A stretch of DNA of 49,814 bases from assembly GCF_003113895.1 (NCBI RefSeq), contig NZ_BDUD01000001.1, forward strand, positions 566,941 through 616,754, written 5' to 3'. The DNA is from Nostoc commune NIES-4072 (GTDB taxonomy: Bacteria > Cyanobacteriota > Cyanobacteriia > Cyanobacteriales > Nostocaceae). The notes below the pieces were generated by a model. The model had not been told where the DNA came from and made no database searches. It was given only the letters and a program-made list of their open reading frames with translations. Shown one piece after another: positions 8,359-18,747 of this stretch (the first letter of the stretch is position 1; each line of letters opens with the position of its first letter). A program made the position numbers and the translations under genes.

Positions 8359-11300
8359 TTATTTCCCATCCTCCAGTATTAATGTAGACTCAGCAGTACG
8401 CCCAAATTCTTCTGGTGCATATTGCAAACGAACTTCTGCACCAGGCCAAGAAAATGTACCAGGAGTAACAGAACGGACTAAGTAATGCAGACTATAAACT
8501 CCTGGTTCCAGGTGGTCGGTGTAGGCGATAATGCGATCGCGGTACACATCCCTAAACCCAAGTTCCCAGCTATCGGCTTTTGCTTGTAATGCAGCTGTGG
8601 TAGTTTGAAAACTTGCATCCACCGCCTCAAAACCTGATGGTAGCGGATCTTTAATTACTATATGATCCACGGGGCGATCGGCAATGATTTCTAAACCAAT
8701 ATCAAACACCTGTCCAGAGGCTAAAGTCAAGGGTTTATCGAAAGCGTAAAGACCTGTTTTTTGTAAAACTTTCTCTTTATTTACTTGACCAATTTCTCGT
8801 GTGATGCGTAAACCATTAAATCTGCCTGGTTGATTTCCTTGCAAGCGATAATTATAAGCAACCAGATAGTGTAAAGTGCCATTACCTGATTTTTGCAGCG
8901 TTAAATCATTACGCCCACGAGGTAATAGATTCATCGGCACAATTAGTTGTAAGCTAGGATTTTTGTAACCTTCAAAGCGATTTTCTCCTAACTTATTACC
9001 AGCTAATTGTACTGTGGCAACAAAATTAGGTGGTGTAGGTTGCAGTTGGCTATATTCTACCAAAGCTGTTAAAGCTTGGGCATTATTATAGTTAGTTTGC
9101 CATGTGCCATCGCGCCGCAGTGCTAGAAGACTTTGGAATAACTTATCTATAACTTCGGGTTTACTTTGTTTGGCAATAAATAAACGTAAAGCTTGGGCTT
9201 GCGTCGTCGTAGATGAACTCATCCATCCCCAACTGCTGGGTAAACTCACAACTGCTGTGCGACCCGTTTCATATATACTCTGTTGCAGCTTGTTTACTAA
9301 TTGTTGAGATTCATCTTGCCATTCTGGGAATTGAGATAAATATCGCGCCAGTTTGATTTGAGTTACTAAATCAAAATTATTGCGCTGTTCATAAATGTCT
9401 GCAAGGAAGGTATTGCGTTTTTCTCCCAATTCTGATAAAGCAATTAAAGCATTAAGTTGCAGTTGCCTTTTACATAATTGCTGTTTACAAAAGTCATATT
9501 CTCCAGGGTTCGCTAGAACTTTTTGCAGATAAGTTTTCAGGCGAGACAGCATTGCAGAATCGACTAAATTAGGAAACACCTGACTAGCTTTAGCCAAAGA
9601 TTCACCTGAGTATGAAGAAACCCAAGGGTCAGATTTTTCTTGTTTGGGGAAAGCAGTAAAACCACCATCTGCTATTTGGAGTTTTTGCAATTGTTCAATA
9701 GCTTGTTTTGCCTGTTGGCTAGGATTAAATTCTAAAAATGTCTGACCATATTTTTGTGTAAGATTTTGCAGATTAGCCGCAATCATTAACTGACTTGCAG
9801 CAGGTTCTGTAAACGGTAAATCATCATCTTCTAAAACCTGCTTTGCTGGTGCTTGAATCTCTGGAATTAAGGTACTCGCCAACTGAATATCTAAACCTCC
9901 CGCATCAGGGAAGATATTTTTATCAACATTCAGGGGAATTTTTACTTGTTTTTCAGTAGCACCAGTTTCAACGACTTGTTCCGTAATTTCAATTGGCTTA
10001 ATTTCTAAAGGAACTTCAAAAGCATCTGCGGCTGTACCATTTAGTTGAGTAGTAAAGCGAACTTTCCCAACTCCCACACTATCCGCTACCATTGGAAAGC
10101 GATAAGCGTGAGTTGCGGATTCAGCTTTGGTTTGCAAAGCAGTAGCTGTGGGGTTTTTGTCAGCAAACTTCACAGTACCGCTAAGTTCGCCATTAATTGA
10201 GAGATTTCCTGTATTCCCAGTGTTGTTAGTTACAGATAAACCAGCAAGGATGCGATCGCCTGGACGGGCAAACTGTGGCAAGATGGCATTAGTTAGCAGT
10301 GGCTTTGTGCTGATAAACGTCGCGTCTCCATTCCCGAAACGCAGATTTCCATCAGTGGCGACAGCCATCACCCGCCATGTAGTTAAGTCATCCGGGAGTT
10401 TAAAGGTTATCTGTGCATTACCATTAGCATCGGTCAGAACAGAACCGTTGTAGTAAGCTAAGGCTTGAAAATCGGTACGGGTACGAGTATTGGCTGCACC
10501 AGTTGAGAAACCACCGCCATAACCCCAACCTTTGGGTTTAGCTACATCTTGTGGTTGTAATATGACATCTGGACGATTATCGCTAAAGCGCGTAGATATT
10601 GGCTGTTCTGCATAAACTGTATCTACCAAATTTGGCGGACGATAACCAGAAAGTTGTAACACTGCCTCATTTACCACCATGACTGTAAACTGTCCTTTGG
10701 TGGGATTGCCTTGATTATCCTTCAGTTCTAGTTGTACCGTTTCCTCCGCACCAGGTTCTAATGATGCTTGAAGTGGCTTAACTTGCAGTTTTAAATACTT
10801 ATCTTCTAAGTTAACTTTAAAAGGTGTAAAACCAATCTTCACCAAGTTATCTAAACTTCCCGGTTCCACTTGGTTGATGGGTTTACCTTGTCTGACTAAG
10901 ATAGCTTCAATGGCTGCATTTGGCAGCATTTCTGGCGTGACTTTAAACTGAATTTGTGGTGCGCTTCCCTGAGTTTTGGTAATTTGCTGATAAAGGGGTT
11001 TGTCTTTAATCACAGCAAAGTACAATTCTGCATCTGGATAGGGAGATTGAATTAGTACAGTAGCGGTTTCACCAGGTTTAAACTCTTTTTTATCTAGCTG
11101 AATTTCTAAGACATCTTTTTCTTTAGAACCCCAAAATACTGGATTTTCCCCAGTTGCCCAAATTTGTAAATCTGTGGCGCTTAATTCGTCTTTGGCATCA
11201 CTAAAATTAACTCTAATTCGGTATGAACCAGATTCGGGTGCTGTCAAATTTACCGATTGCGGATTGCTAGCAGATGTAATTTCTGCTTGTCCGACTGTTT

Positions 11301-14244
11301 TATATTCAACTTGATTTTTTGGAGTTCGGCTACCTTCTACCAACTGCGTAACGCTGCTGTATTTAATCTGTTGTAATTCCAGCCGCACTCGTTGACCTGT
11401 TATCAGTTTTCCTGTAGGGTCAGTAACAATCACTTCAATAGGGAAAGCCTTACCAGCATCAGCGATGAAATTACTTTTTAACCCGATAAGGCGATTACTC
11501 GGTAGGGCTGTAAAAGTTTTAGAATTCGCTACAGATAGATTAGAAACATCTGCAACTTGCACATCCACCTGGTAAGTCATCGGATATGGTAAATCATTAG
11601 CCACATTAACAGCTTGACTACTTTTACCATTAGCATCTAATTGGACATTAGTTTGTAAGACATCACTAGATATAGTAGGGGTTTCCTCTGGCCATAACCA
11701 TTGCCTACCAAAAGTAAATTCATCCCAACCTTTAGGGACAAAATTAGCCTGTTGGCGAGTAATAAAGTATTTTGCTTCGCCACCTTCTACAGGCGCACCA
11801 AATAAATAATTACTTGTAGCATTAATATTAACTTTCTCGTCAATGAGAGCAAATTCTTTATCTAAGTTGAGTTCGACTTTAAAATTGGGCGGCTTAAACT
11901 CAGCTACCCGAAATTCTCCAGAAATTTCTTGTCCATTCTTACCTTTAGCTTGGATTGTATAATAGCCTAAGCGCTGAGTAGTTTTAATTGGCAGTTCTAG
12001 AGAAAATGTACCAAATTCATTTGTAGTTTGCGTACCTAAATTAGTCTTTTGCCCATCAGGATTAACCAAAGTTAATTGGTAAACAGCATTTTTATCTTGT
12101 TGGATTGCACCATTTTGCAAAAAGTCAGCAAAACCAGTTAAGCAAGCTTTTTCGCCTGGTTGATACAACTGTCTATCCGAAAAAATTACCCCGCGTGATT
12201 CAGGTTTTCCAACTTGCCAGCCTGCATCAATACCATATCCATAAACGCCGCTATATTCTTCAACTCTGGCAAATGCCCAATCTTGATTTTCACGGGCAAT
12301 TACTAATAATTGTGGTGATTTACTAGAACTTTCATTTCCCGAATAACATTGCTGTAATCCTTCACGAAGAATTGTAAAAGTTCCATTTTCATCAGTTTTA
12401 CCCGTTGCACAAGGTACAGGTTCGGGGCGAGATTTAGCTTGTAATTTTAATTGATAAATTTCAACAGCAGCCGCTTGAACTGGCGAACCATCTGTAAGAT
12501 GATTGACGCGAATTAAGCCCGACTCAGGAAACCACTGAGTAAATACGCCCAAATTCGTCAATTCAACCATGCCATAAGTTGTAGGTTCTCGCCAGAGTTC
12601 CTTACCATTCTCCTGATATTTATTAGTGCGGGCTTGGACTCCATAAGCTAACATTCCCGTAGCTGCACTTATTTTTTCCCGCAGAAGAACAGCAATGTCA
12701 ACTGATTGATTTTTCTTACCCGATACCTTAAAGCTTTGCCAATTAGAAGGTTCTGGTAATAAATCACTACCATTATTAAAATAAACTAAATCTGTCGGTT
12801 CAACTACTTTATAAGCTGCTTTGTACTTAGATTCTGGCAAATTTTCCGTACTAATATTTAGCTGTAAATCCTTACCTGTGGGGAAAATATTCAAATCTGA
12901 TGGTACCCAAATATCCCCAGCTAAATCTCCAGTATCATATTTTAGTGTGACAGGTTTACCCAAAGTCTGCCCAAACTTATCTTTAAGGTTTTCGCCGATA
13001 GTAATTGTATAAGTCTTGGCAGGTTCTAGCGCGTAAGGATTAATGCCGACAACTTTATCTTCTTCGTTTATCTGGATAATTCTCGAAATTTCTTTTGGTG
13101 CTGGATTAATAGTAATATTTTCTTTAGCTGAATCTGGCAATAAGACGTTATTAAATTCTAGCTGTGGACTGCCTTTAATAAATCTTCCAAAAGTTCCACC
13201 TGCATCTGGCTGTCCGTAAAAGTTAATTTTTTGAAATGCTAAAGGCGAATAAGTTGCTAGCTTACTTACAAATTCTTTCTCTGTAGGTAGATTACCATAA
13301 GTAGGGCGGATTCCGGGAGAAAATACCAGGCGATAACGAGTTGCTTTTTCGAGATTTTGCTGGGGAATGAGGTTATAAATCCAATTGCGTACCGAAGGGT
13401 CAAATTTTTCTAAAGGTTCTTCATCTTTTAATGGTTTTTCTTCTTTGTTTAATTCGACTTTAAAGCCTACACCCTTGTTTTTTCCTTCAGGAATTAACTG
13501 TAAATGTTCTTGTACAGAACCTAAATCCAATTCGACATTTGAAGTAAACTGTAACTTTTGTTGTAAATCAATTGGTTCGATATCAGCTTTCTCAATGGGA
13601 TTAACACCTGGTAAATTAGTCAGATTTATAGATTCAGTATTAAAAGTCCAAGGTAAATCTTTATCTAAGCGATGATTTTTTAAATCGGCTAAACCTGTTT
13701 TGAGGGTAACTTGAAATCTTGTTGCTATTGGCAATGCTTTCTCGGCTTGAAAACCCACCATGCGCGGTGTTAAAAAGCGAAACTGGCCAGGTAAAGGCGG
13801 CCAAAGGGCAAATTTTTCTAATATTTTCTGTTGTTCTGGACTGTCTAGGTTTTCAACTGGGATTAAAGCTTCTTTAAAACGGATGCGGATTTGGTTAAGA
13901 GATTTTGCATCTCCAATGGGACTAATTTGTTCAATCCAGTCTGGTAGTTTAGGCGGCGTGAGTGCGGATACTGTTGGGAGTTGTTCTTTACCTGAGTTGA
14001 TACCAAAAAAATTACACCCTGCCATTCCTAGCATAAATGTAAAAAGAAGAAGATACTGTATTTTTCTCTTCTGGCTTGAAGAATGACTAATTTTTTTTAA
14101 CGAACCGCCAAGGACGCCAAGAACGCCAAGAAAGAAATAGAGAATTTTTTGGTGGAAACGGAGGAAAGCTCTGATAATCATATTTTTAGTAATTAAAAAT
14201 AAAAATTCACAAATTATAGACAACAAAAGTTTGCATTCCCTCAT
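8359..14244 (-). CDS. Bacterial alpha-2-macroglobulin lipoprotein (YfhM-like, no thioester motif)
   Basis: A protein of about 1,900 residues, the size of bacterial alpha-2-macroglobulins that trap proteases in the periplasm. A signal peptide with lipobox LGMAGC puts the lipidated cysteine at residue 77 of the longest frame. Macroglobulin (MG) repeats follow, with the GVIFSDRQLYQPGEKA segment typical of A2M_N and YNGSVLTDANGNAQITFKLPDDLTTWRVMA typical of the A2M core. Where the thioester CxEQ would be, the sequence is LPFTEPAASQLMIAANL, so the covalent trap is absent. The start is unclear: ATG 14244, or ATG 14181 (residue 22); both put a long tail before the signal peptide, part of which (residues 37-50, 14099-14136) is translated from a dispersed intergenic repeat. 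It is divergent from PBP1C, its usual genomic partner, fitting a role in cell-envelope defence. Confidence 0.9.
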   Translation of the reverse strand: MRECKLLLSIICEFLFLITKNMIIRAFLRFHQKILYFFLGVLGVLGGSLKKISHSSSQKRKIQYLLLFTFMLGMAGCNFFGINSGKEQLPTVSALTPPKLPDWIEQISPIGDAKSLNQIRIRFKEALIPVENLDSPEQQKILEKFALWPPLPGQFRFLTPRMVGFQAEKALPIATRFQVTLKTGLADLKNHRLDKDLPWTFNTESINLTNLPGVNPIEKADIEPIDLQQKLQFTSNVELDLGSVQEHLQLIPEGKNKGVGFKVELNKEEKPLKDEEPLEKFDPSVRNWIYNLIPQQNLEKATRYRLVFSPGIRPTYGNLPTEKEFVSKLATYSPLAFQKINFYGQPDAGGTFGRFIKGSPQLEFNNVLLPDSAKENITINPAPKEISRIIQINEEDKVVGINPYALEPAKTYTITIGENLKDKFGQTLGKPVTLKYDTGDLAGDIWVPSDLNIFPTGKDLQLNISTENLPESKYKAAYKVVEPTDLVYFNNGSDLLPEPSNWQSFKVSGKKNQSVDIAVLLREKISAATGMLAYGVQARTNKYQENGKELWREPTTYGMVELTNLGVFTQWFPESGLIRVNHLTDGSPVQAAAVEIYQLKLQAKSRPEPVPCATGKTDENGTFTILREGLQQCYSGNESSSKSPQLLVIARENQDWAFARVEEYSGVYGYGIDAGWQVGKPESRGVIFSDRQLYQPGEKACLTGFADFLQNGAIQQDKNAVYQLTLVNPDGQKTNLGTQTTNEFGTFSLELPIKTTQRLGYYTIQAKGKNGQEISGEFRVAEFKPPNFKVELNLDKEFALIDEKVNINATSNYLFGAPVEGGEAKYFITRQQANFVPKGWDEFTFGRQWLWPEETPTISSDVLQTNVQLDANGKSSQAVNVANDLPYPMTYQVDVQVADVSNLSVANSKTFTALPSNRLIGLKSNFIADAGKAFPIEVIVTDPTGKLITGQRVRLELQQIKYSSVTQLVEGSRTPKNQVEYKTVGQAEITSASNPQSVNLTAPESGSYRIRVNFSDAKDELSATDLQIWATGENPVFWGSKEKDVLEIQLDKKEFKPGETATVLIQSPYPDAELYFAVIKDKPLYQQITKTQGSAPQIQFKVTPEMLPNAAIEAILVRQGKPINQVEPGSLDNLVKIGFTPFKVNLEDKYLKLQVKPLQASLEPGAEETVQLELKDNQGNPTKGQFTVMVVNEAVLQLSGYRPPNLVDTVYAEQPISTRFSDNRPDVILQPQDVAKPKGWGYGGGFSTGAANTRTRTDFQALAYYNGSVLTDANGNAQITFKLPDDLTTWRVMAVATDGNLRFGNGDATFISTKPLLTNAILPQFARPGDRILAGLSVTNNTGNTGNLSINGELSGTVKFADKNPTATALQTKAESATHAYRFPMVADSVGVGKVRFTTQLNGTAADAFEVPLEIKPIEITEQVVETGATEKQVKIPLNVDKNIFPDAGGLDIQLASTLIPEIQAPAKQVLEDDDLPFTEPAASQLMIAANLQNLTQKYGQTFLEFNPSQQAKQAIEQLQKLQIADGGFTAFPKQEKSDPWVSSYSGESLAKASQVFPNLVDSAMLSRLKTYLQKVLANPGEYDFCKQQLCKRQLQLNALIALSELGEKRNTFLADIYEQRNNFDLVTQIKLARYLSQFPEWQDESQQLVNKLQQSIYETGRTAVVSLPSSWGWMSSSTTTQAQALRLFIAKQSKPEVIDKLFQSLLALRRDGTWQTNYNNAQALTALVEYSQLQPTPPNFVATVQLAGNKLGENRFEGYKNPSLQLIVPMNLLPRGRNDLTLQKSGNGTLHYLVAYNYRLQGNQPGRFNGLRITREIGQVNKEKVLQKTGLYAFDKPLTLASGQVFDIGLEIIADRPVDHIVIKDPLPSGFEAVDASFQTTTAALQAKADSWELGFRDVYRDRIIAYTDHLEPGVYSLHYLVRSVTPGTFSWPGAEVRLQYAPEEFGRTAESTLILEDGK

Positions 14245-14525
14245 TGAGTTGACAATGCCAAGACTAATAAGGGAAGGCTGATGACTATTTTTTACTCAAA
14301 TATTGGATTTAACTATGTTTATTTACATAGATAACCAATACCGTATGATTGTTCCGCAAAATCACTACAAATCTTAACTATGAAGAAGTATTTAAGTTCT
14401 GCAAATATTAATTTATATCTGCTAAGTTATGACAAATTAATTGTTAAGGATTTGACATATTTCCTGATTTAGATTTAATCGCTACGTCAAAATTAAGGTA
14501 AGTTTTCTTGGGCAGGGATTCCCTG

Positions 14526-16901
14526 ATGAAACTAATTTTACGATCGCTACTCAAACTTAAGCACAGTAGTAAGATTATCCTGGCTGGGCTGCTAATCTGC
14601 CTAGTGGTACGCTTGCTACCTTATTTTGCGCCCATTCGTGCCGCAGATATTGCCCAAAATCAGTTGGCAATGCAATTTAGCGATCGCAATGGTTTACCAT
14701 TAGGAACATTACTCACCCGTGACCAAGAGCATACATCAGTAGTACCACTAAATCAGGTTTCGCCCCAATTTATCCACGCTATTTTAGCCGCCGAAGATGG
14801 CAGCTTTTACCATCACGGGGCGTTGGATATGAAAGCTATTATCCGCGCCAGCAAAGAAGCCATCCACGCCAAACGAATTGTTTCCGGCGCTTCTACTATT
14901 ACTATGCAGTTAGCCCGGATGTTAGATCCAGTGCCGCGCAGTTTCTCTGGTAAACTGAGTGAGATTTGGCTATCTTGGCGGTTAGCAGCAGGGATGAATA
15001 AAGATCAAATTCTCTCTGCATATATCAATCGCCTGCCAATGGGAGGGAATATATATGGTGTAGAAGCAGCCGCGCAGACTTATTTTTCCATCCCAGCTAG
15101 TGAATTGAATCTTGCCCAAGCTAGTTTGTTAGCTGCTATTCCCAATAATCCCACATACTTTAACCCTTACCAGCATTGGGAACGGCTGAAGCAGCGACAA
15201 AAATACGTTCTTAATCGGATGGTACAGGAAAAGTATATTAGTGAGGCGATTGCAGCCCGAACATCCGCCGAAAAAGTTGTGTTTCAATCTCGCCAACGGG
15301 GAATTATCGCCGCACCACACTTTTTATTTTGGTTAGCCAATCAAATCCCCCCTAGCAAGCCTTACAAAGCAGAGAATCAAGCCCCCTTTTTTAAGGGGGG
15401 TTGGGGGGATAAATCCGTTATTCGCACCACAATAAATCGCCCTTTACAGCAGTTTGTCGAAGCACAGGTGCAACAGGTGATTTCTTCTCTCGCTGCCAAC
15501 AATGTCCATGATGCAGCTGCGGTAGTAATTGACAACCACACTGGCGAAGTTTTGGCTTATGTTGGTTCGCCTGATTACTTTAATGAAGCCAAACTAGGAC
15601 GCAATGATGGAGTACAGGCGCTACGTCAACCAGGTTCTACCCTCAAGCCTTTTGTGTATGAATTAGCTTTAGAAAAAGGTTTAATTCGCCCAAATACCAT
15701 TTTGGCAGATGTACCCGCCCATTATGCAATTCCCGGCGCGAAACTTTATAGCCCCACAGATTATACTGAAAGCTTTCTTGGCCCTGTACGGGTGCGAATC
15801 GCTTTAGCAAATTCCCTAAATGTCCCCGCAGTGAGGGTTTTAGAAAAAGTAGGCGTAGAAACTTTCTTAGAACGATTGCATCAACTGGGCTTTGAACACC
15901 TTAATCAAACCCCAGAACATTACGGTTTAGGGTTAACTCTCGGTAGTGGCGAAGTCAGTCTCTGGGAATTAGCCCGTGCCTACCTTACTATGGCACGACT
16001 CGGAGAAGCTACACCGCTAATAAGCACATTTTCCAATTCCCCACTCTCTACAGACGCGATGAATCACGTCTCTACCGACTCGCCACTCCCCAACCACACA
16101 ATATGGCAATTAATTACCAACATACTTAGTGACAACCATGCTCGTGCAACAGCCTTTGGTGTAGACTCTGTGTTAAATTTACCTTTTCCGGTTGCTGTTA
16201 AAACTGGCACTTCTTCCAATTTTCGGGATACTTGGACAGTTGGCTTCACCACTGATTATACCGTCGCTACTTGGGTAGGTAATTTCAACGGCGAACCGAT
16301 GCGTCAGGTTTCAGGCGTTACCGGGGCTGCACCTTTGTGGAATCGAATTATGTTACACCTGCACGAACATCAAGAACCAGCAGGTTTTCCGCCTCCAGAA
16401 GGTTTAGTGCAATTACCTATTTGTGCAATTACGGGGTTACGACCAACACCAGATTGTACCTCAGTTGTGCAAGAATATTTCTATCCAGAAGATAAAATTG
16501 CCTACGAAGGTAACAACCAATTCAATTTATCACCAGAGTATGATGAGTGGTTGGCAAAACAACACCAATCGAGTCTTGTTTCTACCAATTTGAGAATTTT
16601 ATCTCCGCATCATGGCGATTTATTTTTACTGTATCCAGGTGAAGAAGCGAAGCAAAAACTCGAATTTAAACTAGCGGGAAATAAATCTGCGTCTATTGAA
16701 TGGTGGCTAAATGGGGAAAAACTAGATACAAACTCAGCTAATTCTTTATTTTGGAATTTGCGTCCTGGTAAGTGGACTTTGGAAGCAAGAAGCGGCGAAA
16801 TGACCGACAAGGTAAGTTTTCAGGTGGAATTAGCTAGTATTAAACCTACACGTAGAGGATTTTCTATTAGTAATTCTCAGGTAAGGGGGAATCGTCCATA
16901 G
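14526..16901 (+). CDS. pbpC: Penicillin-binding protein 1C (bifunctional transglycosylase/transpeptidase)
   Basis: A 791-residue membrane-anchored peptidoglycan synthase. Order: N-terminal membrane helix (about 16-34), GT51 transglycosylase with catalytic Glu in AAEDGSFYHH (Glu90), transpeptidase with PGSTLKPF (Ser371, Lys374), NSLN and KTGTS motifs, and a C-terminal PBP1C domain. I chose ATG 14526 because AGGGA lies 7 bases upstream; TTG 14508 would add six residues. Two dispersed repeats lie in frame: the A..PPFFKGGWGD type element at 15380-15410 between the two catalytic domains, and a GACGCGATGAATC-type palindrome at 16053-16075 giving DAMNHVST. Both fall in probable surface loops. It is divergent from the alpha-2-macroglobulin gene. 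Confidence 0.95.
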   Translation: MKLILRSLLKLKHSSKIILAGLLICLVVRLLPYFAPIRAADIAQNQLAMQFSDRNGLPLGTLLTRDQEHTSVVPLNQVSPQFIHAILAAEDGSFYHHGALDMKAIIRASKEAIHAKRIVSGASTITMQLARMLDPVPRSFSGKLSEIWLSWRLAAGMNKDQILSAYINRLPMGGNIYGVEAAAQTYFSIPASELNLAQASLLAAIPNNPTYFNPYQHWERLKQRQKYVLNRMVQEKYISEAIAARTSAEKVVFQSRQRGIIAAPHFLFWLANQIPPSKPYKAENQAPFFKGGWGDKSVIRTTINRPLQQFVEAQVQQVISSLAANNVHDAAAVVIDNHTGEVLAYVGSPDYFNEAKLGRNDGVQALRQPGSTLKPFVYELALEKGLIRPNTILADVPAHYAIPGAKLYSPTDYTESFLGPVRVRIALANSLNVPAVRVLEKVGVETFLERLHQLGFEHLNQTPEHYGLGLTLGSGEVSLWELARAYLTMARLGEATPLISTFSNSPLSTDAMNHVSTDSPLPNHTIWQLITNILSDNHARATAFGVDSVLNLPFPVAVKTGTSSNFRDTWTVGFTTDYTVATWVGNFNGEPMRQVSGVTGAAPLWNRIMLHLHEHQEPAGFPPPEGLVQLPICAITGLRPTPDCTSVVQEYFYPEDKIAYEGNNQFNLSPEYDEWLAKQHQSSLVSTNLRILSPHHGDLFLLYPGEEAKQKLEFKLAGNKSASIEWWLNGEKLDTNSANSLFWNLRPGKWTLEARSGEMTDKVSFQVELASIKPTRRGFSISNSQVRGNRP

Positions 16902-16902
16902 A

Positions 16903-16927
16903 TAAAAAAGGCAGGGATTACCTGCCT
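16903..16927 (-). terminator. Rho-independent terminator for the minus-strand kinase operon
   Basis: AGGCAGG (16909-16915) pairs with CCTGCCT (16921-16927) around a GATTA loop. Read on the minus strand the hairpin is followed by TTTTTT (16904-16909), which fits a terminator about 160 bp past the histidine kinase stop. It lies directly after the PBP1C stop and may act on both strands. Confidence 0.7.
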
Positions 16928-17084
16928 AGTTCCGTTAAACAGTTTGATGAGTAAACTATTGCAGATCATATTGACAAAGGCATTACAAAATTATGTCAAA
17001 GGTATGACCACAAATAATAAGCTTGAATCAGAGCAAGGAAGTAGGATCAGATAGAAAAGAATGCTGCACAGTCGATATATTTGC

Positions 17085-18731
17085 TTACCACGTTTGCTTG
17101 ATAGGAATCTCAATCAAAAACTCTGTACCCTTACCAGGTGCAGAAATACACTTGATTTTTCCCTTATGCTTATCTACTATAATCTGGTAACTAATAGATA
17201 ATCCTAAGCCAGTGCCTTTACCTATAGGTTTAGTAGTAAAGAAAGGATCAAATAATTTAGTCTTAACTTCCTCTGGTATTCCTGGCCCATTATCTTTAAT
17301 ACTAATAAGCACACAGTTTTCATTCTTAACTTGAGTATGGATAATAATAGAGCTAAGGTGTTTTTTAGCCTCCCCTTTTAAACTTAAGCACTCTTCTTCC
17401 CACTCAGATAAAGCATCAATAGCGTTACTTAAAATATTCATAAATACCTGATTCAGTCCTCCTGCATAACATTCAACAAGAGGCAAATCACCATATTTTT
17501 TGATTATTGCAATTTCCTGCTGTTTATGCTTTCCTTTGAGACGGTATTGTAAAATTAATAGAGTGCTATCAATTCCTTGATGAATATCAACAGGTTTCAT
17601 TTCTGCTTCATCAAGACGCGAGAAGTTCCGCAAAGTTAGCACAATCTCACGAATGCGGTCAGTACCAACTGCCATTGAAGATAAGACTTTCGGCATATCA
17701 TCAATAATAAACTCTAAATCTATCTCATCAATTAAACTACTTAGTTCTGGGCTATAATTAAATTTTTGTTGCTGATACAGGTTAATTAAACTTAGTAAAT
17801 CCTGACTATATTCTCTAACATGCGTCAGGTTACCATAAATGAAATTAACTGGATTATTAATTTCATGAGCAACACCAGCAACTAGCTGACCTAAAGAAGA
17901 CATTTTTTCAGTTTGAATAAGTTGTACTTGAGCGTGTTGCAATTCTTGTAGTGTCTGTTGTAATTGATTATTTTTGTGTTTTAATTTTGCCGTTCTCTCT
18001 GCAACTTGCATTTCTAACCTATAATTTGTTTCTTCTAAGGCGGCTTGAGCAATTTTTTTAGCTTTTAAGTATTGCTGTAATAAGTGCAATACTAAAAGCC
18101 ACGCTGGAATCAGCATTGCTAAACTTATAATAGATTCTAAAATTGCCCAAAACATTCTTTTGTAATAATCATCAACTTTTTGCTGTAACTGAAGTGAAAT
18201 ATTACGCTTTCTTTTAGCAACACCATCAGCATAAATTTGTTTTTGACTTTCATACTCACGACTAGAAAGTAATATTTGTGCTGTCTCTTTTTTATCTTTT
18301 TTAACCAATTCAAAAGATTGATATTCCATTTCTACTAAGCGTTGATTAGCAGCATCAACTTTTTTAGCATCCTCATTTTCATATACTTTAGGAGCCAATT
18401 TAATAGATTCTTTAATAGCAAGATCAAGTTTAGGTTCAAATTGGCGATACCGTTCTTCCCAAATAAATTTTCCTGTAGCAGCATTCATGCGTGCTGACAT
18501 CGTTAATACTTCATCAAGATAAGTAATCTCATCACTCAGCATTTGCAGCTTAAATTCATACTTAGTAATACTATTAAAGTTATAATATGCTTGCCAATTG
18601 AGGCAAATTTGAGGAATAAACAAGATTAATGTTAGCAGTAACGTTATAGTTACTATTTGAGAGGGAAGGAATCTTAGTTTATTAGAAAAGTAAAGGTGCA
18701 TTCTGATAATATTTTTTAGATATATGGTCAT
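17085..18731 (-). CDS. Membrane sensor histidine kinase
   Basis: A 548-residue kinase with an N-terminal membrane helix (about 26-45), a roughly 150-residue helical extracytoplasmic region (46-194), a second membrane helix (195-217), a coiled coil (225-275) and the catalytic core. The phospho-accepting histidine is His289 in GVAHEINNPVNF. ATP-binding boxes are complete: NILSNAIDAL (N), DNGPGIP (G1), FDPFFTTK (F) and GTGLGLSIS (G2). No receiver domain or response regulator is adjacent, so the output partner is unknown. The start may be Met1 or Met11. It begins 16 bp after the Coq4-like gene, so the two are probably co-transcribed and end at the hairpin at 16903-16927. Confidence 0.92.
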   Translation of the reverse strand: MTIYLKNIIRMHLYFSNKLRFLPSQIVTITLLLTLILFIPQICLNWQAYYNFNSITKYEFKLQMLSDEITYLDEVLTMSARMNAATGKFIWEERYRQFEPKLDLAIKESIKLAPKVYENEDAKKVDAANQRLVEMEYQSFELVKKDKKETAQILLSSREYESQKQIYADGVAKRKRNISLQLQQKVDDYYKRMFWAILESIISLAMLIPAWLLVLHLLQQYLKAKKIAQAALEETNYRLEMQVAERTAKLKHKNNQLQQTLQELQHAQVQLIQTEKMSSLGQLVAGVAHEINNPVNFIYGNLTHVREYSQDLLSLINLYQQQKFNYSPELSSLIDEIDLEFIIDDMPKVLSSMAVGTDRIREIVLTLRNFSRLDEAEMKPVDIHQGIDSTLLILQYRLKGKHKQQEIAIIKKYGDLPLVECYAGGLNQVFMNILSNAIDALSEWEEECLSLKGEAKKHLSSIIIHTQVKNENCVLISIKDNGPGIPEEVKTKLFDPFFTTKPIGKGTGLGLSISYQIIVDKHKGKIKCISAPGKGTEFLIEIPIKQTW

Positions 18732-18747
18732 TGAGTATTAATCAAAT

